Of a stretch of 64,000 bases of DNA, positions 56,171-62,639 are shown piece by piece; within the stretch, counting starts at the first letter, position 1; every line of letters begins with the position of its first letter. The stretch is from assembly GCA_947624385.1 (NCBI GenBank), contig CANQJZ010000001.1, positions 1 to 64,000 of the forward strand, read 5' to 3'. Made by a program: the position numbers and the translations under genes. Below the pieces are notes generated by a model. That model saw only the letters and a list, made by a program, of their open reading frames with translations, made no database searches and was not told where the DNA came from. The stretch comes from an uncultured Oscillospiraceae bacterium. GTDB taxonomy: Bacteria; Bacillota; Clostridia; Oscillospirales; Oscillospiraceae.

Positions 56171-56674
56171 TTATTTTTGATAGATGTTCTCATACCGGGC
56201 GGCCAGCGCCACCGCCCAGGTCTCCGTTTGATGCTCGTCCCGCTCATAGAGCCAGGCCGGCGCCTGTATGGAAAAATCCAAAAACCGCCTCTCGCCGGTG
56301 AGCGCCGGGTACCGCTCCAGCGCGTATGTCTGTCCTTCCACGGTCACGCTCTGGCCCTGTAACCACCGGCCCAGCATATCCAGCCGCTCTTTTGCGCCGG
56401 CGCGGCTTTCCTCGTTCATGCCGCCGCCGCGGATGAGCACCGCGAACGGGTAGCGGCACACCTGCCGGACCCGGCCCGTGACGGACCGATGCTCTTCCTC
56501 GATCACGGCCCCGTCGCCGGGGAACATCGCCATGCCGCCGCTGTCGCGCAGGGTGGCGAAGGCGATCTTCTCCCCCGGACCCAGGCCGGGGGACTGGTTG
56601 ACCAGCGCCCGCACGGCCTGGGTGAGCACATCGAAGCTCTCCGTGTCGAATCTGACTTCCTTTTTCTCGTCCAT
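56171..56674 (-). CDS. Minor capsid/tail terminator-like phage protein
   Basis: A 167-residue protein: IAFATLRDSGGMAMFPGDGA, VCRYPFAVLIRGGGMNEESR, LGRWLQGQ and WAVALAARYENIYQK. This fits the family of 'minor capsid protein 3' or tail terminators found just before the tail tube gene. It caps the tail tube and joins it to the head. Short gaps (4 and 20 bp) place it in the head-tail operon. Confidence 0.7.
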   Translation of the reverse strand: MDEKKEVRFDTESFDVLTQAVRALVNQSPGLGPGEKIAFATLRDSGGMAMFPGDGAVIEEEHRSVTGRVRQVCRYPFAVLIRGGGMNEESRAGAKERLDMLGRWLQGQSVTVEGQTYALERYPALTGERRFLDFSIQAPAWLYERDEHQTETWAVALAARYENIYQK

Positions 56675-56678
56675 GTTT

Positions 56679-57164
56679 TCACCGCTTTCGCTCTTTGCCG
56701 TCCAGTATGGCCTGCATCCGGCCCAGCCACCGCTTCAGCCCTGCGGCCTTGGCCGCCTCGAACCAGGCGGGCCTTGCCGTCGGACTTGCGTAGTGCAGCG
56801 CCCTGCCGGACGCTGTGAGATGGGCGCCCTTTTGGAACCGCGGCCCCACCCCGGGGATATTTCGCGGTCCTTTTCCGGTTGCCGCATCCACCATCGCCCG
56901 ATTTCGATAAAGATACCGGGCCATTGGCCCCACCCCGGCGTAAATCTCACCGGTGCCGGTCATACTCTCGTTGGCCCCGCGGGTCCGTTCCCGGAAGGCC
57001 CCGGTCCGCACCGGCATGTATGGCAGCATATCCTCCGCCGCCATCTCGTGCAGCGCGTCGTAGGCCCTTTCCAGCCGGTCTGACAGCTCGGTCCCGTCGA
57101 AGGCCACCCGAACGGTGCCGTTTTCCGTTCCAAAGCTCTTGACCCTGAACCGCACAGCGCTCAC
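56679..57164 (-). CDS. Phage minor capsid protein 2-type
   Basis: A 161-residue protein resembling the Minor_capsid_2 family: LSDRLERAYDALHEMAAEDM, LPYMPVRTGAFRERTRGANE, VGPMARYLYRNRAM and GSGxHLTASGRALH-type ending with ARPAWFEAAKAAGLKRWLGR. Likely a head-tail joining protein comparable to HK97 gp10. It overlaps its upstream neighbour by 4 nt. Confidence 0.72.
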   Translation of the reverse strand: MSAVRFRVKSFGTENGTVRVAFDGTELSDRLERAYDALHEMAAEDMLPYMPVRTGAFRERTRGANESMTGTGEIYAGVGPMARYLYRNRAMVDAATGKGPRNIPGVGPRFQKGAHLTASGRALHYASPTARPAWFEAAKAAGLKRWLGRMQAILDGKERKR

Positions 57165-57682
57165 CGCCCCACGATCTCAAAGTGGGGCAGCGCCCCGTAC
57201 CGGTGTACGCTCCGCACGGCCCAGACCCCGTCCCGCTCCCGGCACAGGTGCTCGTAAAAGCCCTCCGGCCACCGGTTGTCGGCCACGGGCTCGTCCTCCG
57301 GCCACGCACCGGGAACAAAGAAGTCGAAGTCCTCTCCTTGGGCGAACGTGACATACAGCTCCGGCTCGTCCGCCTTCTGCCACACCTTTGGCGGCAGCCA
57401 GATCTTGCCTTTCACGGTCAGCGCGCCATCCAGAGGCACATAGGGGATGAGGGCCACGGTCTCGCCGGTCTGCTTCCAGCCGTACCCGGCGGCGGCCTGT
57501 ACCCTCTCCACGCTCAGCTGCACCCCCTCGATCACGGTGGGGTACCACACGTCCCCCTCCTGCCCCTTCTTCCGGTTAAAAATCGTTATCGTGTCGTTAT
57601 AAATAAAATCACTTCCTTTTTCGCCTCCCCTGTGTAAGGGGAGGTGGCGCGCAGCGCCGGAGGGGTTGTCCCGCTCCCTCAC
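57161..57682 (-). CDS. Phage minor capsid protein 1-type with N-terminus derived from a palindromic repeat
   Basis: The conserved part begins SDFIYNDTITIFNRKKGQEG and continues VWYPTVIEGVQLSVERVQAA, as in Minor_capsid_1/stopper proteins. No ATG, GTG or TTG lies in frame close to it; ATT at 57594 is the only near candidate. The nearest standard start is GTG at 57682, which overlaps the upstream stop in the form GTGA, as other genes of this operon do. The first 24 residues (RERDNPSGAARHLPLHRGGE) would then come from the repeat at 57623-57672. 173 residues in that reading. Confidence 0.6.
   Translation of the reverse strand: MRERDNPSGAARHLPLHRGGEKGSDFIYNDTITIFNRKKGQEGDVWYPTVIEGVQLSVERVQAAAGYGWKQTGETVALIPYVPLDGALTVKGKIWLPPKVWQKADEPELYVTFAQGEDFDFFVPGAWPEDEPVADNRWPEGFYEHLCRERDGVWAVRSVHRYGALPHFEIVGR
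57623..57672 (-). repeat. Family 1 partial palindromic repeat, translated
   Basis: CCTCCCCTGTGTAAGGGGAGG, then TGGCGCGCAGCGCC and GGAGGGGTTGTCC on the plus strand, the reversed right half of the family 1 element. It lies between the GTG start and the conserved part of the minor capsid gene and is open in that frame. Confidence 0.65.
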
Positions 57683-58116
57683 GGCGCCACCGGGTACAAC
57701 CCCATATACAAGAGGTTGACCCCGTTGGCGTCCCGCACCCCGGCCAGATACCGCTCCACCGTTTCCCGGCAGCGCGCCTCTCTGTCCTGGGCCGATACCG
57801 CCGGCGCGGCGAAGCTGACGGACTCGCTTCCGGCGGTGACGGCTGTCACCACCCGGCCCGTCACGGTCCCGTCGTCGCGGCTGACGAGGCTCTCGGCCTG
57901 GTCCGCCTGCCACAGCAGATGCACCAGCGCGGCCTCGCACCGCTCCACGGCCTCTCTGTCCTGCTCGTTCACCGGCGGGGCCGCTTCCAGCTTCCGCAGC
58001 CCGTCCAGCCCGGTGGTGGCCCTGTCCATGACCCGGCGGGCCTCCCACCGGAGCCGGTCAAAGGCGCTCTCGTCCGGCCCGTCCGGATAGAGCGCCGCGT
58101 ACCGGGCGTAGTCCAT
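57679..58116 (-). CDS. Phage head-tail connector-like protein
   Basis: A 145-residue helical protein: MDYARYAALYPDGPDESAFD, RLRWEARRVMDRATTGLDGL, VERCEAALVHLLWQADQAES, then AVSAQDREARCRETVERYLA. Size, helical nature and position after the capsid gene fit gp6/gp15-type head-completion proteins. ATG at 58116 overlaps the capsid stop by one base (TGATG). Confidence 0.65.
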   Translation of the reverse strand: MDYARYAALYPDGPDESAFDRLRWEARRVMDRATTGLDGLRKLEAAPPVNEQDREAVERCEAALVHLLWQADQAESLVSRDDGTVTGRVVTAVTAGSESVSFAAPAVSAQDREARCRETVERYLAGVRDANGVNLLYMGLYPVAP

Positions 58117-58979
58117 CAGTCCCCCGCCCCGATGGTGGCGACCACGATGCCGTCCAGCTTCTCGGCCAGCAGCTGCATGCCGCACACCACCGTATCCGCG
58201 GCGGTCATGTTGGTGTAGTCGGCCTCTTCATGGATGCCCACATAGCCCGTCTCGTCGCTGGTGAAGGCGAAGGCCTCGTTCAGGTCCGCGCCGTTGACGG
58301 GGATGTAATAGAGCACCAGGTTGTCCTTGGCGGTGGCGTAGATCTTCCCCTTGGGCACGCTGGCATTGAGGATGACGGTGCCCAGACCCATGAAGTTCTC
58401 CACGTAGCTCAGCCCGAAGGCGGTCTGCATGCTGACGGGGGTAGTCGCCAGGTAGTCGGCCACGTCCAGCGGGTTCATGAAGTAAGCGCAGGCCACGCCG
58501 TCGTCGTCGAACAGCACCTGCAGCTGGCCCCACGCCTGGGCGATGGCCTCCTGGAACGTGGCGCCCTTGGCCGTACCGGTGCCGGTGGCCAGGAAGTCGA
58601 AGAAGTCCTTGCGCAGACTCTTCTGCACGTCCCGGAGCATCTCGTCGGTAATCATGTCCACGGCCTGGTCGTAGCCCCGGTCGATGATGGCCTCGGCGCT
58701 GGTGGCCTTGCGCCACTTCTTCAGGGTGATCTCCTTGACGGCCACGGCCTGTGTCTCGTACTTGCTCAGGGGGATAGCCTCGCCCTCGGCCACCACGCCG
58801 CTTGCCAGCGTGCCGGATGCCTTATAGGTTTTCAGCACCGCCCCCGCCTGCTTGGGGATCTTCCGCGTCACGCCCATAGCCTCCATGAGCTTGGTGACAG
58901 AGCCGGAGAACGCGCTCACGAACTCGATCTCCCGCACCCGCGCCAGGGCGTCTTTTGTGATGATGTTTTCTTCTGCCAT
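58116..58979 (-). CDS. Phage major capsid protein
   Basis: A 287-residue protein in the capsid position, downstream of a scaffold gene. ITKDALARVREIEFVSAFSG starts it; YKASGTLASGVVAEGEAIPL, KKWRKATSAEAIIDRGYDQA, GLGTVILNASVPKGKIYATA and GADLNEAFAFTSDETGYVGI fit the HK97 fold of A118/SPP1-like phages. ATG at 58979 with AGGAG at 7 nt is chosen over the ATG two codons upstream, which is too close to the ribosome site. Confidence 0.85.
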   Translation of the reverse strand: MAEENIITKDALARVREIEFVSAFSGSVTKLMEAMGVTRKIPKQAGAVLKTYKASGTLASGVVAEGEAIPLSKYETQAVAVKEITLKKWRKATSAEAIIDRGYDQAVDMITDEMLRDVQKSLRKDFFDFLATGTGTAKGATFQEAIAQAWGQLQVLFDDDGVACAYFMNPLDVADYLATTPVSMQTAFGLSYVENFMGLGTVILNASVPKGKIYATAKDNLVLYYIPVNGADLNEAFAFTSDETGYVGIHEEADYTNMTAADTVVCGMQLLAEKLDGIVVATIGAGD

Positions 58980-58981
58980 TT

Positions 58982-59545
58982 TCATTCTCCTTTAAAAATT
59001 TCGATGTTTTCCGCGATGGCTCTCCGCCGTGCGGCCCGGTCGGGGATAGCCATGATCTTTTCCCGGGTCATGCCCGTCGCGCCGGACCCGCCGTCGGACA
59101 TCGGCTGGGTGAACCGGGCCATGCCGGCCCGCATCTCGTCCAGCTTCTCGTCCACGAAGGCGGACCCATCCTTTTCCCGTATGGCCTCCATGAGCGCTTC
59201 CAGCCCCTGGATACGCCCGCTCTCCAGCGTCAGGCCCGCCGCCCGGACCTGTCCGGCCACGTCCCGCCTTGCCGCCTCGGAGGTAAACCTGTACCCCGCC
59301 AGCGCCGTTTTTAAGGCGTCGTCGAAGTCCCGCTGGGCGAGATGAGCGTCAAAGGCGCTTTGCGCGTCCCGCAGCGCCCCGTCGGCCGCCTCGGCCCGGG
59401 CCTTCCACTGGTCCCGCGCCGCTTCCAGCTTGGCCACCTCCTTGACGGTTTTGTAATTTTCCCGGAATCTGGCCTGGAACGCCCCGGCCTTCTCCGCCGG
59501 TATCTCCACGCCGAACTCCTTCAGGATGCTCTCGATGTTCTGCAT
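58982..59545 (-). CDS. Phage scaffold protein (GP20 family)
   Basis: A 187-residue mostly helical protein: MQNIESILKEFGVEIPAEKA, LEAARDQWKARAEAADGALR, FDDALKTALAGYRFTSEAAR, RDVAGQVRAAGLTLESGRIQ. This is the phage minor structural GP20/scaffold family, which templates the prohead and is later removed. GGGAGGAT precedes the ATG. Upstream lies a strong terminator at 59633-59665, so this gene may need its own promoter (weak TATAAA near 59570). Confidence 0.82.
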   Translation of the reverse strand: MQNIESILKEFGVEIPAEKAGAFQARFRENYKTVKEVAKLEAARDQWKARAEAADGALRDAQSAFDAHLAQRDFDDALKTALAGYRFTSEAARRDVAGQVRAAGLTLESGRIQGLEALMEAIREKDGSAFVDEKLDEMRAGMARFTQPMSDGGSGATGMTREKIMAIPDRAARRRAIAENIEIFKGE

Positions 59546-59632
59546 GTCTTATCCTCCCACATGATTTTTATACCGCGCTGTCCACGGTCCGGACTCCGGG
59601 CGATATACCGCGCCCGCCGGTGGGTATGAAAA

Positions 59633-59665
59633 AAGCACCGCACCTCCTCGGTGCCGTGCTTTTAA
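59633..59665 (-). terminator. Intrinsic terminator of the portal-proximal cargo cassette
   Basis: On the minus strand AAAAGCAC-GGCACC...GGTGCGGTGCTTTTTT: stem AGCAC.GCACC/GGTGC.GTGCT with a TCCT-type loop and a run of six T. Located inside the late operon, which is unusual. Confidence 0.85.
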
Positions 59666-59690
59666 CATCTGATATGTGATTATTCTGGTT

Positions 59691-59879
59691 TTATTCCAGC
59701 GGGTCGCTGGTCAGCCAGCCATCGTGTTCTTTCATTTCCCTTTTGGTGATGATGGGAACGATGGCACGATATTCCTTTTTGATCTGCTCGATCTCTTCCT
59801 GCGACTTCCCTTTCACGGCCTGGAAGAAAACGGTCCGAGCCTGTGGATAAGTCATTGTTTCGCTGAATAAACTGCTCAT
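59691..59879 (-). CDS. Small cargo protein of the portal-proximal cassette
   Basis: A 62-residue soluble, charged, helical protein: MSSLFSETMTYPQARTVFFQ, AVKGKSQEEIEQIKKEYRAI, EMKEHDGWLTSDPLE. No family recognised. GGAAGGAGG precedes the ATG, which overlaps the upstream stop (ATGA), so it is coupled to the JAMM-like gene. Size, charge and overlap are what one expects of an immunity protein or antitoxin; this is an inference from context. Confidence 0.6.
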   Translation of the reverse strand: MSSLFSETMTYPQARTVFFQAVKGKSQEEIEQIKKEYRAIVPIITKREMKEHDGWLTSDPLE

Positions 59880-60418
59880 AGCTTTCCTCCTTCCAAATGC
59901 CACTTGAAATGGCGCGCTATTCTGAACGCCTGTTCTCTGATGGACATGTAGTTCAACTCTCTTATGCTCCACGAAAAGCTCTCCGGCCTGGTGAGCATAT
60001 CGTCGTCTACCTCTGGCCGGAGCCATCCCATGACTTCTTCAAACTCTTCTGCGGATGGCCGCTCTCCGTCTCCTATCCACGCCGAATAAACATCCCTGTT
60101 TCTCGTGACCACAGACACCCGCTCGATATTGTCGCCGGTCAGGAGCTTGAGATCGTCCGCGGACAAAGGCGTTACGTTCGTATGCGCATGATACAGGCAA
60201 AGTCCCGGAGCGCTCAAAATATTTTTCGGTATTTGCACGCCGTTCGGCTTGCCGCTTGTAAAAACCTCTGTGAATCTTCCGCCGGTCCGGCCCTGACCAT
60301 ACTCGACTTCTCCCGCAATGGCCCGCCGATGCAGATCGTCTAAGGCGGCTCGTTCCTCCTGGCCGATCGTCAGCGGTTCAAAGTCCTTGAAGTCATCTTT
60401 GTATCTCTCTGGGATCAC
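59876..60418 (-). CDS. Cargo protein with JAMM/JAB-like HxH..SxxD motif
   Basis: A 180-residue soluble protein starting at GTG 60418 (MIPERYKDDFKDFEPLTIGQ), with AGGAAGG upstream. Residues 77-89 read HAHTNVTPLSADD: H77, H79, S86 and D89 form HxH-x6-S-xx-D, close to the JAMM metalloprotease signature but one residue shorter; E37 or E51 upstream could be the catalytic acid. A beta-rich segment follows (VSVVTRNRDVYSAWIGDG), then an acidic helix and an Arg-rich end (IREQAFRIARHFKWHLEGGK). No function assigned. It has its own promoter at 60462-60489. Confidence 0.55.
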   Translation of the reverse strand: MIPERYKDDFKDFEPLTIGQEERAALDDLHRRAIAGEVEYGQGRTGGRFTEVFTSGKPNGVQIPKNILSAPGLCLYHAHTNVTPLSADDLKLLTGDNIERVSVVTRNRDVYSAWIGDGERPSAEEFEEVMGWLRPEVDDDMLTRPESFSWSIRELNYMSIREQAFRIARHFKWHLEGGKL

Positions 60419-60452
60419 CGGCTCGTTTCCTTCCTGTCTAGCATATCCCTCT

Positions 60453-61850
60453 CTATTTTGTATTATACTCTTTTCCGCGCTTTTTGCAAGCTCCCCCTTC
60501 TCCCACCAACATCTTTGCCTCGTCCTCGGTATATCCCTCGAAATTGACGAGATAGGCCCACGCGGGAAACACGCCCTCGCGCACATACCCCCAATACCGG
60601 TTCCTGTCCTCTTCCCGGCTATAGGTGATATCCCCGAAGTCGCAGACCGCCTCCCACTGGCCCACCGGCGTCACGTCGTACAGGTCCGCCCACTTGTCCA
60701 GCGCGTACAGCAGCCCATTCATCGCGCTTTCCAGCTTATCGCGCACGTCCTTGACCCGCTGGATGGTCCGCCGGTCGTCCGACTCCACCTGTGTTGCCGT
60801 GACCAGGCCGGCGCGCTCGTTGAACACGAAATAGCCGTTGGAGAACCCGCACTTGAACCCGATCTGGCCCAGCAGCGCGTTCACGCCCACCAACCGCTCG
60901 GTGGTATTGATTTGCGGGTCGATCTCCTGATAATACTCGTCCGGCCCGAACCCGCTGACCTTCCGGGCCTGGCGGGGCAGCTTCACGCTGTCCGACCCGC
61001 CGAACCCGGTCCTGCTCCCCGGCACGTCCAGGAGCCTATCGTCGATGAGGGCGATCCGGGCGCTGTCGTATATCTCTCCGGTCATGCGGCTGTACGCCAC
61101 GTCCAGGTCCTTCAGCTCCTCCAGCGCGTCGGCGAACACAGGCGTACCCAGCGCGCCGCCGTCCACGTTGTTGACCCCGGGCATACGCAGCACGGCGAAC
61201 AGCGGCCTTTCCAGTCCCTGTACCGCCACGTCCCTGGCCAATCCCGCCCAAGGCGTGGCCTCGATGGGCACGGCCCTGCTCATGTCCTGCCGGCTGTGGC
61301 CCACGAAGCACCGGTTGCCGATCTCATAGACCCCGCCGTCGGTGAACCGGTGGTATTCCAGCCGGGTGTACCACCGCTCAGTCTCGGCCTCATAGGCCCG
61401 GCTGACGAACACCGCCCCCACGATCTCGTCGTCCCGCACGTCCACGGCCACGAACTGCTCCGGCGTCAGCGCCTCCACGCCCTGGCCGTTGGGCTTTAAG
61501 ATGACGGTGCCCCAGGCGCAGCCCTTCTCGGTCCACTCCCGCAGCCGGGGATAGAACCCGTCCACCTGGCTTTGCAGCCACGCGGCCCGTTGACTGCCGC
61601 CGCCCACGGTGATCTTGGTGCCCAGCATCGCCAGCCTGGCCGTCTCCGAGCACACAGTCCTGGCGAAGTTCACGGTCCGGATACCCTCGTCGGCGTCCGC
61701 CCAGTCCGGGTGCCCGCCGTAAATATCCGCGCACCGCCGGAGAAACGCGTCCATCCCGGCCGACGCGGCCGGCCTGACGCCGAACGTCTCTGTCGCCTTG
61801 CTCCCCATGCGCATATCAAACCACTCCTTTACTCTGGCAAATAATCTCAC
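60453..61850 (-). CDS. Phage portal protein (SPP1 Gp6-like)
   Basis: A 465-residue protein of the SPP1-type portal family: NFARTVCSETARLAMLGTKI, WLQSQVDGFYPRLREWTEKG, CAWGTVILKPNGQGVEALTP, GTPVFADALEELKDLDVAYS, GEIYDSARIALIDDRLLDVP and FNERAGLVTATQVESDDRRT. It forms the dodecameric ring through which DNA is packaged. The start is GTG at 61850 with AGGAGG 8 bp upstream. A 751-bp insertion separates it from the terminase gene it would normally follow directly. A promoter for the next genes lies inside its 3' end. Confidence 0.88.
   Translation of the reverse strand: MRLFARVKEWFDMRMGSKATETFGVRPAASAGMDAFLRRCADIYGGHPDWADADEGIRTVNFARTVCSETARLAMLGTKITVGGGSQRAAWLQSQVDGFYPRLREWTEKGCAWGTVILKPNGQGVEALTPEQFVAVDVRDDEIVGAVFVSRAYEAETERWYTRLEYHRFTDGGVYEIGNRCFVGHSRQDMSRAVPIEATPWAGLARDVAVQGLERPLFAVLRMPGVNNVDGGALGTPVFADALEELKDLDVAYSRMTGEIYDSARIALIDDRLLDVPGSRTGFGGSDSVKLPRQARKVSGFGPDEYYQEIDPQINTTERLVGVNALLGQIGFKCGFSNGYFVFNERAGLVTATQVESDDRRTIQRVKDVRDKLESAMNGLLYALDKWADLYDVTPVGQWEAVCDFGDITYSREEDRNRYWGYVREGVFPAWAYLVNFEGYTEDEAKMLVGEGGACKKRGKEYNTK
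60462..60489 (-). promoter_or_regulatory. Promoter of the JAMM-like/small-protein cassette
   Basis: Minus-strand TTGCAA (60484-60489) and a perfect TATAAT (60462-60467) with 16 bp between, lying in the last codons of the portal gene. Confidence 0.7.
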
Positions 61851-61867
61851 TGTTTTTTCCTCCTGAC

Positions 61868-61888
61868 CTCACGCGCTGGTCCCGCGTC
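61868..61888 (-). repeat. 21-bp direct repeat, portal-side copy
   Basis: Identical over 21 bp to 62619-62639 (CTCACGCGCTGG then TCCCGCGTC on the plus strand). In the other copy this sequence encodes the last residues and stop of the terminase; here it is non-coding and abuts the ribosome site of the portal gene. Confidence 0.88.
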
Positions 61889-61897
61889 AAGGTATGA

Positions 61898-61929
61898 CAA
61901 AGCCGCTGGCCAACCGGCCAACGGCTTTG
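61898..61929 (-). terminator. Terminator of the secreted-protein cassette
   Basis: CAAAGCCG...CGGCTTTG with an inner TGGCC/GGCCA extension: a long stem directly after the gene at 61957. The T-rich tail is short. Confidence 0.6.
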
Positions 61930-61956
61930 CATTTCCTATTTTTATTAATCTTTCCT

Positions 61957-62547
61957 TTATTTTTCAACCACATGGATACAATCCAGAATCTGCGAAACGG
62001 CATCAGCGTATTCTTCCTCGTCTACCCTGCCCCATTCACCAAAAACGAAGTCATAAACGCACCCGCTCGTCAGAAAGAAGTAGTGATCCACGATGTGCGT
62101 TCCATCATCGACCGCGTTTTTTACCTCCAGCTTTACCAGCAGCGCGACCCTGCCGTCGATCTCGCACAGTGCCCGCTGTTTGTCTACCGGGTCCCCCTGT
62201 ATGAGGCTCTCTGCAAAGTTATCCAGCGTGTACACCGTGTCCACATCATCCAGGGACAAAAGATCAAAGCTTTGCATTTCCAGCTTATATGCCTGGACGG
62301 AAAGCATATGGGCTCTATACCCGTCGCTTAATTCCTTGCTGTACCAATAAAGCGCATCTGAGACCGGCATATCGCGCAGATCGTGTGCTTCGCTGACGGT
62401 CCAGTCCTCCGGAACGGCATAGGTTAATTCCCACCAGGAATCCTCCACGTATCCGTCGGGGAGGTCGTCTCCACCAGCAGCCGCCGTGCAAGGCAGCAGC
62501 GCAGCCAGGGCAACGCCGATTAGCAAAACGGAAATAATTCGTTTCAT
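61957..62547 (-). CDS. Secreted protein of a prophage cargo cassette (moron)
   Basis: A 196-residue protein with a Sec signal peptide (MKRIISVLLIGVALAALLPC, then TAAAGG as cleavage site). The mature part has YVEDSWWELTYAVPEDWTVS, SDALYWYSKELSDGYRAHML, then LLVKLEVKNAVDDGTHIVDH and a C-terminal ILDCIHVVEK; the repeated WELTYAVPEDW form recalls PsbP-like surface lipoproteins, but no lipobox is present. Base composition is lower in GC than the flanking phage genes. It has its own promoter and terminator and is bounded by a 21-bp duplication. Likely a lysogenic conversion gene acting outside the host cell. Confidence 0.7.
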   Translation of the reverse strand: MKRIISVLLIGVALAALLPCTAAAGGDDLPDGYVEDSWWELTYAVPEDWTVSEAHDLRDMPVSDALYWYSKELSDGYRAHMLSVQAYKLEMQSFDLLSLDDVDTVYTLDNFAESLIQGDPVDKQRALCEIDGRVALLVKLEVKNAVDDGTHIVDHYFFLTSGCVYDFVFGEWGRVDEEEYADAVSQILDCIHVVEK

Positions 62548-62565
62548 CTTTCACACCCCCAGCCG

Positions 62566-62594
62566 ATAATAGCACAACCGGCCAAGCGTGACAA
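62566..62594 (-). promoter_or_regulatory. Promoter of the secreted-protein cassette
   Basis: Minus-strand TTGTCA (62589-62594) and TATTAT (62566-62571), 17 bp apart, with a TGTGC extended element before the -10. Confidence 0.75.
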
Positions 62595-62618
62595 GGCGAA
62601 ATGTCGGGCGGCCGACCG

Positions 62619-62639
62619 CTCACGCGCTGGTCCCGCGTC
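62619..62639 (-). repeat. 21-bp direct repeat, terminase-side copy
   Basis: Covers the last codons (RRGTSA) and stop of the terminase gene; identical to 61868-61888. The two copies bracket the secreted-protein cassette. Confidence 0.88.
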
